Shown: positions 11,346-21,823, numbered from the stretch's first letter. The stretch: DNA of 64,000 nt from Heterocephalus glaber (GCF_000247695.1 NW_004624881.1:569289-633288), one strand, 5' to 3'. The notes: generated by a model not told the origin, from the sequence alone. Program-made: numbers and translations.

Positions 11346-12975
11346 TTCATCATACATGTAAACCACACCCTACAAATGCTTTTCACCAGCTGCTCCTGCC
11401 CCTAAATGACCTGAAAGCATAAAACTCAGCTTCCTCCAGGTGGGACCTCCTCACCTTGAGTGTTGGGCCTGAGACCCTGCTTCCTATGTCTGGTCTCTCC
11501 TGTTCAGGTGCACAGGTCTCCTCTTCTCAGCTCCACACTGGCAGCTCCCTGCGTGGGGGCAGGGGTCTCTCCCTCTTCTGTCCCACTCTGTCCAAGACAT
11601 TGAGTGCACCCTGCAGATGGCTGTCAACAATCCTGTCTGTGTCCAGAGGGGACCCCCATACCCCTCTTCTGTGGGACCCTGCCATGGACCACACACACCA
11701 TCTGCTTGCTCTAGGCCCCATCTGTGCAGATTCCCCAGAATCAGTCTCCATCTGGTCCCAGTGTGTGCTCTGTACACCATCTGTCTGGACTTAACCAGGG
11801 TCCACCATGGCCCTGGGTTTGAGCCACATTCATCAGTGATGACTCCAGCAGCACCACCTTCCTGTCCCTGTGCTCTGTGCCCCTCTTTGTGGACCAGCAG
11901 CACCACAGGTGGCTGTGACTGGGTTCAGACAAGGGGAGCACACAGCAAGAGAGAGTAAGGGTGCCTGGAGCCAGTAAGTTTGCTGCCCCTACCTTCCATC
12001 CTGGGATTGCTGTGGCTGGCATGGCCCTCCCTGAAGATTGCAGCCCTGTTGTCATCTATGCCTACACAGCTTCCACTTTCACTTCTCCTACCCTCCTTAC
12101 CCTGGGGTCCTGATAGTCCCCCTGGTTTGAGCAGAGTCCTGCAGTAACCCTTGCATCCTCTCTGGCTTTAATTCCAGTTTTCATAATACTTTTGGTAGAT
12201 TCCTAAACCTGTGTATGTCTTTGGAATTTTTCTCTTTACTAAACTATTCAAATGGCACTCTTTGAGGTCAGCATCTTCTCAGGATACTAATTATTTCAGT
12301 AACCCCACAGGCAATGGCAAAGATCAGCCTGGCTTTCCCCGAATCCAGACCCATTTCTGGTGGATTCATCCCATCCTCAGTGTGGACAGCAGCAGGCTGT
12401 GGGTAGTGCTGTCTATCTCATGAGATCAGGGGAGGAGCAGAGGCCCTGTGCTGCTGGCAGAGATGAGAGAAAACTCTGTGTTCCAGGGCTGAGACCCAGT
12501 GCTGCGTGGGTGGTGAGGGTTATGTGGGGAAACACATTTGGGTCAGAGAAGTACGGAAGTGCGGTGCAGAGGCGGGAGATGGCTGCAGTGCAGGCACTGA
12601 GGTGAGCAGGCCTGAGGCTTCCTCCTTCTGAAGGCAGGTTCTGAGGTGGTGGCTGCTCCACATCTGGCTTCCCTCTGCCCTGATAACACCTGGGGAATGT
12701 GTCTAAGACAGAGGAAGTAGCTACAACACTTGTGCCAATAATCAACATTCTGAGGGTCATGGTAAGGAAACAATTCAATGAGAGAAAGACACCTATGCAC
12801 ATTCCAGATGGAAAAATAAACTGAAAACACAGCTCAAATGCCTACACACCATGGTGAAGCTAGAGACTCCACCAGCTGGAAGGTTCTGCAGTGGTTTCGA
12901 AGTCATTCCACAGACCGAGTCAGTGGGGACCTTTGTATTTTCATAGAGAAAACACTCAGGAAGGGCATAGTGCTC
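11346..12975. other. Unassigned, moderately GC-rich DNA
   Basis: Several overlapping frames on both strands (up to 140 codons) exist because the segment is GC-rich and poor in stops. None has a recognisable domain, and sense and antisense frames are equally long, so I do not call a gene. Confidence 0.4.
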
Positions 12976-12979
12976 TGAG

Positions 12980-13095
12980 CCTGGCATGAGCCTCTGGCAG
13001 CCAGCACTGCTATGTGGGCCTCAGTTTCCTCAGCTGCAAAATGGGGCTTTGACGGTGCCTAACTCATGCCCTACTGTGACAATGTATAATCAGAT
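12980..13095 (+). mobile_element. MIR SINE fragment
   Basis: The phrases GGGCCTCAGTTTCCTCAGCT and GCAAAATGGGGCTTTGACGG followed by GTGCCTAACTCATG match the core of the ancient mammalian MIR SINE. Ends are diffuse. Confidence 0.65.
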
Positions 13096-13753
13096 TTGGA
13101 AGATCTGCCCCAAAATGTGCCTGGTGAAACTCAGCAGTTTGTGTGTGCAGATAAGTCATTAATATTAGTGAGGATATAATATTGTGCCAACTCCTCATCA
13201 ACCCCATACTTGAATAAGCAAATACATGGAAATTGGGCTGAGGAGGCTGTGCGAATGGATCAATATCTTGGCTGAACTTGGACTAGTACTTGATTTCATC
13301 AGATTTTAATGCTGTTCTTATTTTACATCGACTACACACATGTGGGAGATTGATTCCCATGTTATACACACCTGCAGAGGCTTTATACCAATCAGAAAGG
13401 CACGTTGCTAAGCAGGAGTTTCACAGTTGCTAGGCTGAGCTCTTATTGGCCCAACACTGTATTTGCAGTTTTATCCAAATCCAAGTCTCCCAATATCTTC
13501 TGGTATTGATCAAAAAAGCCCTCTGTGAGCCAGTGTGATACTTAGGAATGTGTTCAATCAGAAAAGCAAAAGTGTTTTCAGAGTGCAGGACTTTGGACGG
13601 GGGAGGTGGCCTGAAGAATAACCATGTATGATATTGTGAGTAGATGATACCACACATGCTGTGCTCAAAGATAAGCACTAACACCACTTTCTCTCTGGCC
13701 AGGATTTCTCTACCTGGTCAACATCTTCAAATTTATCAGATTGTGTTGAGGTT
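13096..13753. other. Unassigned intergenic DNA
   Basis: No recognised repeat or coding motif. It ends at the probable target-site duplication of the L1 that hosts the provirus. Confidence 0.4.
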
Positions 13754-14042
13754 TAAATCAGTCCCCTCATCTTTGACAAAGGAGCCAAACACCCTCACTG
13801 GAGGAAAGATAGTGTGAGAGCTAAGTGACTCCATTCTAAAATTTGGCTCCATCTTAAGAGAAAGGTGGCATAAATTCCAGTTCCAAGAAAAACCACAAGA
13901 TGTATTTTGGCCACCTGCATGTGATAGTGTTCAGCTATCCCCTAGCAACAGCTAATCAGTAGTTAGCAACCGTTTGCAGCTTGGATGTGCAAGGCACAAC
14001 CAATCAGGTTTAATTGCCAATCTAGAACCTTGCTGTAACCAC

Positions 14043-14049
14043 TATAAAA
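14043..14049 (+). promoter_or_regulatory. TATA box of the 5' LTR
   Basis: TATAAAA, about 40 bp downstream of an ACCAATCAGG CCAAT box and about 80 bp before AATAAA, the normal U3/R order of a gammaretroviral LTR. It is conserved in the 3' LTR at 20304-20310. Confidence 0.75.
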
Positions 14050-14128
14050 ACCCCTGGTAATTTGGAGTCAGGGCTCTCAATCTTGACCTGCTGCGTCGGT
14101 GACGGTTGGGAGTCCCTGCTCAAGCTTG

Positions 14129-14134
14129 AATAAA
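14129..14134 (+). terminator. Polyadenylation signal in the 5' LTR
   Basis: AATAAA in the context CTTGAATAAATGACC. The same signal in the 3' LTR is at 20390-20395, where it would have ended the viral transcript. Confidence 0.7.
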
Positions 14135-14207
14135 TGACCCTCGTGTGTTTACATCGGAATTGGCTCCTTGGTGGTCTTTGGGGACCTCGAAATCTGGGCA
14201 CAACATT

Positions 14208-14225
14208 TGGGGGCTTGTCTGGGAT
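14208..14225 (+). other. Primer-binding site, tRNA-Pro type
   Basis: The 18 bases beginning TGGGGGCTTG follow the LTR by a TT spacer, as in murine-leukaemia-type viruses primed by tRNA-Pro. There appear to be two mismatches to the usual site, both at positions where a CpG would be expected. Confidence 0.85.
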
Positions 14226-14607
14226 CCCCAAGACCCCCAGGATCTCCGTACTGGAGGGTCGACACCAGCCAGTGAGTTTCCTGTAAAGTCGGGGGCCCAT
14301 TTCTGAGTAGGTCGGCAGACGGTCTAGGTGGATGCGCTGGAGGGCTGTCGACCCGGGGTCCTGGAAGACATTCCAGAGATGGAATGCCCCGATAGTCTCT
14401 GAGATTTCTGGAGGGACAGTGCGGGTCTCTCCCACAGCATGGTGTGAGGCCGTCATCCCATTTTCAGTTTTGCCCCCGATCGAGTGGAGGACTGTTTTGT
14501 CTTGTTTTTTGTTTTTCTGTTGTGTTTGTCTGTCTGCCTATCGTGTATTTTTGTCTTTTAACTTGGACTGAGACGACGGGACAGACTGTGACCACCCCCC
14601 CTCCCTC
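14226..14607 (+). other. Proviral leader (packaging region)
   Basis: Lies between the primer-binding site and the first gag-like ATG. In gammaretroviruses this segment carries the splice donor and the packaging signal. I could not identify either by eye. Confidence 0.5.
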
Positions 14608-16151
14608 ATGACGAACCATTTTAAAGAAGTTAGGGAGCGTGTTCATAACCTAAGTTTAGACGTTAAAGAGACTAAACTTGTCACCCTCTGTAGCTCAGAG
14701 TGGACCAGCTTTGGGGTAGGATGGCCACCCGAGGGGACCTTCCATCTAGGAACCACAAGGAGAGTGAGATGCCATCTTCCGTCCTCATGCAGGACATCCG
14801 GACCAGGTTCTCTATATTGTTACTTGGGAAAATCTAATATGTGACCCCCTCCATGGGTCAAGCCCTTTTTGCCTCCACAGAAACAGCAGTTGGAGGTAAT
14901 CCTGGCAGCCTGTAAAAAGACTCACAGAAAACACGACGGAAAAAGGCAAACTGACAATGAGCCGACCATGCCACTTTACCCAGTCCTCCAAGGAGGAACC
15001 TAGGATGATCTCCCCCACCCCTCACCACTCTGTCTCCACTCCCCCACAACAGCAGGCAGGGGAGAAGTCCAGACCCCAGCCGGAGCCGGGGAAAGAGGGC
15101 CAGCTCCGGGCACCAGCAGCGGGGATGGCCCTGCCCAGAACACTCGCCACCAGAGTGCCACCTCGCAGAGGACTCCACTGTTACTGTTCTCCCAATAAGG
15201 GTGACAGGGCCCCGTGATGAACATGGTAACCAGCATCATCACTACTGGTCTTTCGCCACTAGTGACCTTTATAACTGGCATACTCAACATGCCAAATTCT
15301 CAGACAACCCTAGAGATTTGATTAACCTGTTAGAAACTGTTTTGTTCACTCATCAGCCCACCTGGGATGATTGTCAGCAGCTCCTCCAGATCCTGTTTAC
15401 CACAGAGGAGTGAGAGAGAATCCAAAATGAAGCCAGGAAATTGGTTCCTGGTGACAATAGTCAACCCACTACCAATGCTGATATTATCAACAATTCTTTT
15501 CCTTTGTCCTGGTCCGACTGGGACTTCAACACAGCAGAAGGTAAGGAGAGGCTCTGGGTCTATCGCCAGGCTCTGTTGAGAGGTCTCAAAGTGGCTGCTC
15601 AAAAGCCCACCAATTTGGCCAAGGTAAGGGATGTACAACAGGGGCCGAACGAAAGCCCTGCAGTCTTCCTAGAAAGAATTCAAGAAGCGTTCCGTAGGTA
15701 TACTCCTATGGATCCAGAAGCAACTGAGACAAAGGTGGTTGTTATTATGCATTTTGTCAATCAAGCCACACCAGATATTAGGAGAAAGTTACAGAAAGTA
15801 GACAGATTAGGAGAAAAGAGTATTCAGAACTTAGTGGTAGTGGCAGAGAGAGTGTATAACAATAGAGAGACTGCAGAGAAAAGACAGGCAAAAGCTGGTG
15901 ATCGGTAAACTAGGAACCTAGCTCGGATCCTTCTTGCCACCACTGCGGGAGAGCCAAAAGAATGTGAACATCATCTGAGAAAGATTGCAACCAAAGGACA
16001 AGGTAAGGGGGAACATAGAGATCGTCCCCAATTGGGAAAGTACCAGTGTGCTTATTGCAAAAAGGAAGGCCATTGGGCCAGAGAATGCCCTAAAAAGCCA
16101 GGAAGTCGCCCCAAGGCCCCCATCCTGGCTATGGATGAACTAAGTGACTAG
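14608..16151 (+). pseudogene. gag: Provirus gag pseudogene (matrix, p12, capsid, nucleocapsid)
   Basis: Gag is the structural polyprotein of the virion. Matrix-like sequence begins at ATG 14608. Residue 2 is Thr, so the usual myristoylated Gly is not in this frame. Frame changes are seen between 14745 and 14792 and in a C run at 14845-14849. A stop is at 15001-15003 in the p12-like part. Capsid starts near 15225 in a third frame (YWSFATSDLYNWH) and holds stops at 15411-15413 and 15906-15908. A CCHC zinc knuckle ([14 protein letters not shown]) is at 16047-16088. Gag ends at the TAG 16149-16151. Domain order is normal for a gammaretrovirus; the gene is clearly dead. Confidence 0.9.
16149..16151 (+). 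other. gag-pol boundary stop codon (UAG readthrough type)
   Basis: The TAG closing gag is followed without a frame change by GGGGGATGG and then by protease in the same frame. Gammaretroviruses make Gag-Pol by suppressing a UAG placed exactly like this. The placement is seen; use of readthrough in the ancestor is inferred. Confidence 0.75.
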
Positions 16152-16500
16152 GGGGGATGGGGTTCGGCACCCCTCCCCGAGCCCAGGGTAACCCTAAAAG
16201 TGGAGGGGAGACCTGTCGAGTTCCTAGTGGATACCGGAGCTCAACATTCGGTTCTGCTTAAACCACATGGCCATATCTCTGACAAAACCCTTGGGTCCAA
16301 GGGGCCACAGGCATGAAAAAGTATTCATGGACTACCCAAAGAACAGTAGATGTGGGAGTGGGCCGGGTAACCCACTCATTCATGATTATACCTGATTGCC
16401 CCTACCCTTTACTTGGAAGAGACTTGCTCACCAAGTTAGGAGCCCAAATCCATTTTCAGCCTGGGGGTGCAGAGGTCCTTAACCAAGAAGGAAAGCCCAT
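16152..16500 (+). pseudogene. pro: Provirus protease pseudogene
   Basis: The retroviral aspartic protease cuts Gag and Gag-Pol. The active-site triplet DTG is at 16230-16238, inside [10 protein letters not shown]. The frame ends at TGA 16314-16316. The second half ([14 protein letters not shown], near 16420-16460) is in the next frame, so a one-base-type shift lies at about 16270-16312. Confidence 0.88.
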
Positions 16501-18858
16501 CCAAGTGTTAACTATAAGCCTAGAAGATGTGTATCAGCTACAACAAAAGCAGCCCATGCCAAGCCCTGATATAGACCAATGGCTGACTATGTTCCCTAAA
16601 GCTTGGGCAGAGACTGGGGGCATGGGGCTCGCCAAGCACAGTGCACCTGTATTTGTGGAAATAAAACCAGGGGCAGACCCGGCATGGGTCTGCCGATACC
16701 CCATGTCTCTAGAGGCCCACAAGGGAATAACTCCACACATCAGGAGGCTACTTGCCCAGGGAATTCTAAGTCCATGCCAGTCAGCCTGGAATACCCCCTT
16801 GTTGCCAGTACAGAAACCTCATTCAAATGATTACAGACCAGTACAGGACCTCTGTGAGGTAAACAGGAGGGTCATAGACATCCACCCTATGGTACCTAAT
16901 CCGTATATCCTCCTGAGTTCTCTGCCCCCAAACACCAATGGTACATGGTCTTAGACCTCAAAGATGCCTTCTTCAGCCTCCCACTGGCACCCAAAAGCCA
17001 ACATATCTTTGCATTTGAATGGAGCAACCCGGAACAAGGCATCAATGGACAGCTAACCTGGACCCGATTTCCACAGGGATTCAAGAACTCTCCCATCTTC
17101 AATGAGGCCCTGCATGAAGACCTGGGTGAGTTCCGCCTCCAGAACCCCCACTTAACTCTGTTACAATATGTAGATGATCTCCCTATAGCAGCTGAGATGC
17201 AAGAGGACTGCCTAGATGGAGCCAAGAAACTCTTAATGGTTATAGGGGAACTGGGATACCGGGCGTCTGCCAAAAAGGCCCAAATCTGCAAACCTGAGGT
17301 AAGCTACCTGGGTTACATACTTAAAAAGGGGCAAAGATGGCTATCGGACACTAGAAAAGAGACAGTTCTTAAGATACCTGCACCAGATTCCCCTCAGAAA
17401 GTTAGAGAATTCTTGAGATCAGCTGGCTTCTGCCGCTTATGGATACTGGGGTTCGTGGAACTTGTGAAGCCCCTTTATAAGGCTACTAAAGACAATCAGG
17501 CCTTTCAATGGACAGAAAAACTACAAAAGTCCTTTGATCAAATTAAGGCTGCCTTGTTGTCAATGCCAGCCTTGGGCTTGCCCGATGTCACTAAGCCCTT
17601 CTACCTTTACATTGATGAAAACAAAGGAGTTGCCAAGGGCATCCTAGTCCAATACCTGGGCTCATGGAGCCGACCAGCAGCATACCTGTCCAAGAAACTT
17701 GATCCTGTTGCAGCTGGATGGCCCCCATGCCTGAGGATGATTGCTGTCATAGCCCTGATGGTCAAAGATGCTAAGTTAGCCTTGGGCCAAGAACTGCATG
17801 TAACCACCCCCCACGCCACTGAAGGGGTTCTAAAACAGCCTCCAAATAGGTGGCTCAGCAATTCCCGCCTAACCCACTATCAGGGCCTGCTTTTAAATCC
17901 AACCCGAGTTGTCTTCCAGACCCCAGCCGCCCTAAACCCGGCTACATTATTGCCTGACCCAGACCTAGAGGCCCCACTGCATGATTGTGCTGACATCTTG
18001 GCTCAGGTACACAGGACTCGAGAAGATCTGAAAGATCAGCTATGGCCAGATGCTGAAGATACCTGTTACACCAATGGGAGCAACTTTGTTCAGGATGGCC
18101 AAAGGTATGCAGGGGAGGCTGTGGTCACTGAGACTGAGGTTGTTTGGGCTGAATCCTTGCCCACTGGAACGTCAGCACAGTGAGCAGAGCTCATAGCATT
18201 AACCAAAGCACTGACTCTGGGAAAGGGCCGAAAGCTAAATATATACACAGACAGCAGGTATGCTTTTGCTACCACTCACATATATGGGACCATTTACAGA
18301 GAAAGGGGACTGTTAACAGTTGAAGGAAAGACTATTAAAAACAGAGAAGAAATTCTTGCCCTACTGGCGGCCCTATGGCTGCCAAAGAAATTGGCTATTA
18401 TCCACTGTCCCAGGCACCAAAAAAACAATACTCCGACTGCCCAAGGAAATAATTTGGCTGACCAGACAGCTCAAAAAATTGCCCTAGAAGCTGATCTGAC
18501 CCTGACCACTCAGCTCCCCAATGCAGGGGGTGCTGCCTTACCAGAAACTCCCCAGTATACTGAGGCAGACTTAAAGTGGATAAAACAACTGCCCATGGCC
18601 CAATGCCTCAAAAGATGGTGGAGATCGTCTGACTGTAGAGTCATCCTGCCTGAAGCACTGGGAGAACAAGTTCTCTCCAAAATGCACTGGGCAACCCACA
18701 TAGGCACTCGAAAAATGCAAGACCTCCTGAGACATACTGAAATAAAGATTCGAGATGCTAACTCCAAAATTGAGCATATCGTTGCCACCTGCAAAGCCTG
18801 CCAATTGACAAATGCTACTCACAATAAAGCCAACCCAGGCAACAGATTGAGAGGAAAC
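16500..18858 (+). pseudogene. pol: Provirus reverse transcriptase / RNase H pseudogene
   Basis: Reverse transcriptase copies viral RNA into DNA and RNase H removes the RNA strand. RT begins in frame 2; the frame changes in a C-rich run near 16923-16935, closing with TAG at 16952-16954, and resumes in frame 1 with [12 protein letters not shown]. The catalytic YVDD is intact at 17167-17178, preceded by FPQGFKNSP. RNase H starts near 18060. Its first catalytic position reads Asn (18073-18075) in YTNGS, where the family has Asp. An in-frame TGA is at 18181-18183. The later YTDSRYA and NLADQTA motifs remain. The region from about 18600 on already belongs to the integrase N-terminus. Confidence 0.93.
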
Positions 18859-19725
18859 TGACCCGGCATATACTGGGAAATGGACTTTACTGAAGTAAAA
18901 CCTGGAAGGTATGGTTACAGGTACCTGCTAGTTTTTGTAGACACTTTTTCAGGATGGACAGAGGCCTTTCCCACCAAACATGAGACGGCACAGATTGTGG
19001 CTAAAAAGTTACTAGAAGACATCTTGCCAAAGTTTGGTTTCCCAGTAATGTTAGGGTCAGACAATGGACCGGCCTTCATTTCCAAGGTGAGTCAAGGTTT
19101 AGCACAGGTACTGAGGGCAAATTGGAAATTACATTGTGCTTACAGACCCCAGAGTTCAGGGCAGGTAGAAAAAATGAACAGAACTCCAAAAGAGACATTA
19201 ACTAAATTAACCTTAGAGACTGGCGGTGACTGGGTGACTCTCCTTCCCTTTGCCCTCTATAGGGTATGCAATTCTCCCTATAAGATGGGACTAACTCCCT
19301 TTGAAATCATGTTTGGGGTGCCCCCTCCCATTATCCCTAACCTTCAGTCCAAAGTGCTCGCTGAGCTTGATGATCAAAAACTGTTGTCTTCCTTACAAAG
19401 CCTCCAGCATGTTCACAAAGACATCTGGCCTAAATTAAAGGCCCTGTTTGAGTCTGGACCACCTCCCAAGCCCCATTGCTATCAACCAGGAGACTGGGTC
19501 TTTGTCCGGAGACATCGACAGAAGGACCTTGAGCCTAGTTGGGAAGGACCCTATGTTACTGTCCTGACCACACCCACCACTCTCAAGGTTGACGGGATTG
19601 CCTCATGGGTACACTACACTCACGTCTGCCCCGCAGATCCACACGCCGTTCTAGAGGATTACATCCCCTCATGGCAGGTGTCCAAAAACTGCAACAATCC
19701 TCTCAAGCTCAGACTGCATCATTGA
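18600..19725 (+). pseudogene. pol: Provirus integrase pseudogene
   Basis: Integrase joins viral DNA to the host chromosome. The zinc-binding N-terminus includes CKACQ near 18795. A TGA interrupts at 18859-18861. After it, an open run of 281 codons carries the core catalytic triad: Asp 18883-18885, Asp 19060-19062 and Glu 19168-19170. The last two are 35 residues apart (DD35E). The C-terminal DNA-binding part with GDWVFVRRH and WEGPY is present. It ends at TGA 19723-19725. This is the best-preserved part of the provirus. Confidence 0.93.
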
Positions 19726-19727
19726 CG

Positions 19728-19970
19728 GTCATAATTATGAAAAGGCTTTGTGCTGCCCTCGGTAAAGAGTGTTGTTTCTATATTGATCATTCAGGGGTAA
19801 TCAAAGAGTCCATGGCAAAGGTCAGAGAGGGCCTTGCCAAATGAAAACAAGAGTGAGAACAGACTCAAGGTTGGTTTGAATCCTGGTTTAATTCTTCCCC
19901 ATGGCTGACTACTCTGATCTCTTCTCTACTGGGCCCCTTGCTTAACCCTTGGAGAATGTGTTAGCTCTGT
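19728..19970 (+). pseudogene. env: Envelope transmembrane subunit stub; surface subunit missing
   Basis: Directly after the pol end, in frame 3, a C-x6-CC motif starts at 19749 (CAALGKECC). It is followed by two in-frame stops (19842-19844, 19854-19856) and a decayed membrane-proximal stretch with [12 protein letters not shown]. In gammaretroviruses the CX6CC lies in the ectodomain of TM. Here the whole surface subunit and the first part of TM, including the fusion region, are absent, so about 1.3 kb or more has been lost. No entry protein can be made. Confidence 0.85.
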
Positions 19971-20060
19971 ACAATTAATGGTGCTTAGGTCCCAGTACCA
20001 ACCAAGTCTCAGAAAAGATTTAACCCCCCAAGACCCATGATTGGGCCTAGATACTGACAT

Positions 20061-20073
20061 AAGAAGGGGAGAA
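20061..20073 (+). other. Polypurine tract
   Basis: AAGAAGGGGAGAA abuts the TG start of the 3' LTR. In retroviruses this tract primes plus-strand DNA synthesis. Confidence 0.85.
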
Positions 20074-20466
20074 TGGGAGACCTAAGTGACTCCATTCTAA
20101 AATTTGGCTCCATCTTAAGAGAAAGGTGGCATAAATTCCAGTTCCAAGAAAAACCACAAGATGTATTTTGACCACCTGCATGTGATAGTGTTCAGCCATC
20201 CCCTAGCAACAGCTAATCAGTAGTTAGCAACCGTTTGCAGCTTGGGTGCACAAGGCACAACCAATCAGGTTTAATTGCCAATCTAGAACCTTGCTGTAAC
20301 CACTATAAAAACCCCTGCTAATTTGGAGTCAGGGCTCTCAGTCTTGACCCACTGCATTGGTGATGGTTGGTAGTCCCTGCTCAAGCTTGAATAAATGACC
20401 CTCGTGTGTTTACATCGGAATCAGCTCCTTAGTGGTCTTTAGGGACCTCGAAATCCGGGCACAACA
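20074..20466 (+). repeat. 3' LTR
   Basis: Starts TGGGAGAC and ends CACAACA, gapless against 13813-14205, with TATA (20304-20310) and AATAAA (20390-20395) conserved. It is followed by ATAG, the second copy of the 4-bp host duplication. Confidence 0.95.
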
Positions 20467-21823
20467 ATAGCCTCCTTAATAAATGATGCTGGAAAAATTG
20501 GGCTTCAACTTGCCAAAGATTCAAACTAGACCTGTATCTTACACAATGCACTAAACTAAAATCAAAATGGATTAAAGATCTAAATATTAAAACAAAAACA
20601 CTAAACTGGCTGCAAGAGAGGTTAGGTAGAAAGAAATCTTGGTGATATTGGTGTAGGAAAAGATTTTATGAACAAAACCTCAGTTGCCCTTGAACTAGCA
20701 CAAATAATCAACAAGTAAGATCTCTCCTTATTAAAAAGCTTCTGCACAGCAAGAGAAACCACCAATAGTGTGAAGAGACCACCCACAATTTGGGAAAAAA
20801 TTTTCACCAGCTGTCCCTCAGACAAAGGCCTACTATCTAGAATCTATAAAGAACTTAAAAAAATCAGACCACCCAAATTTAAAGACCCAATAATGGGCAT
20901 CTGAAATGAACAGATATTTCTCAGACAAAGAAGTAGAAATAGCAAATAAACGTGAAAAATGTGCAAAATCACTGGTCATTTAAGAGATGCAAATGAAAAC
21001 AATGCTGAGATTCCACCTTACCTCAGAAAGAATTCCTGCAATCATGAAATCAAACAATAACAAATGCTGGTTGGGCTGTAGGGAAAGAGGAACCCTGCTC
21101 CACTGCTGGTGGGAGTGTAGAATGGTGCACCCACTGTGGAAATCAGTATGGGGATACCTCAAATAACTAGGATTGGAAGTCCTACTTGACCCAGCTATTC
21201 CCCAGGTGGATATCTTCCCCAAAGAATTAAAAGAATCATACCATGGTGATATATGTGTACCCATGTTCATAGCAGCACAATTTGTCATAGCTAAAACTTG
21301 AAAGCAACCCAATTGCCCATCAACTGGAGACTGGATAAAGAAAATGTGTTATTTAAAAATAAAATGGATTATTACTCAGCCATAAAGAATGAGACACTAG
21401 AGACATTTATAGCTAAATGGATGCACATTGAGGTCATAATCTTAAGTGAAATAAATAGTACACACGTGTAAATAATGAATAGGTTCTCTAGTGTGAGAAA
21501 CTGAAAGTGTAAATAAGAACTGAAAGGTATAAGAGATAATGTGAAATAGGAACAAAAGGGGCAAAGGGGAAGGGAAAGTGGGAGGAGTAGGGGAAAAGAA
21601 AGAAGGGAATGGAATTAATATGAGAAAAATAAAAAATGGAAACAAAGTCATTGTGGACAGGGAGGGGTGGAGAGGTTGAAGGGAGGGCAGAGGAATGGGG
21701 GAAAAGTAAGAATCAAGAGATTATGTAAAGGTGCAAATTTCCAGCGATGACAGTCATTGTCATTATATTTTATACCTTAAATGTCCCAATGAAATTAATT
21801 TAATAAATAAATAAATAAATCAG

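Larger units (their letters stand above)
13813..14205 (+). repeat. 5' LTR
   Basis: Starts TGTGAGAG and ends CACAACA. It aligns without gaps to 20074-20466. It holds a CCAAT box in ACCAATCAGG near 14000, a TATA box (14043-14049) and AATAAA (14129-14134). In a provirus the LTR drives transcription of viral RNA. This copy differs from the 3' LTR at about 20 sites, many of them C/T or G/A changes. Confidence 0.95.
13813..20466 (+). mobile_element. Endogenous gammaretrovirus-like provirus, defective
   Basis: It has two LTRs of about 393 bp starting TG and ending CA, a tRNA-Pro-like primer-binding site two bases after the 5' LTR, gag, pro and pol in order, a purine tract before the 3' LTR, and a 4-bp host duplication, ATAG, at 13809-13812 and 20467-20470. 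A gag stop followed in the same frame by protease, a CX6CC envelope motif and a single NC zinc knuckle all place it with gammaretroviruses. Stops, frameshifts and loss of most of env make it non-functional. The LTRs differ at about 20 positions by eye, roughly 5 percent. Confidence 0.95.
13762..21815 (+). mobile_element. Truncated L1 split by the provirus
   Basis: 13762-13812 (the phrase CATCTTTGACAAAGGAGCC and onwards) and 20467-21815 are two halves of one plus-strand L1 3' fragment. Joined, they are colinear with 4188-5575 and with the minus-strand L1 at 29440. The tail is (AAAT)n-like near 21800-21820. A probable target-site duplication, TAAATCAG, lies at 13754-13761 and 21816-21823, although part of the second copy could be tail. 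The L1 therefore inserted first as a roughly 1.4-kb truncated copy and was later hit by a retrovirus. Confidence 0.88.

Noticed and set aside
11456..12055. Overlapping frames of 104-140 codons on both strands
   Set aside because: Mutually overlapping sense and antisense frames without motifs; a composition effect.
19605..19844. 79-codon frame as a short envelope gene
   Set aside because: Its first half is an out-of-frame reading of the integrase end. Only the last part is real TM sequence, and no surface subunit exists.
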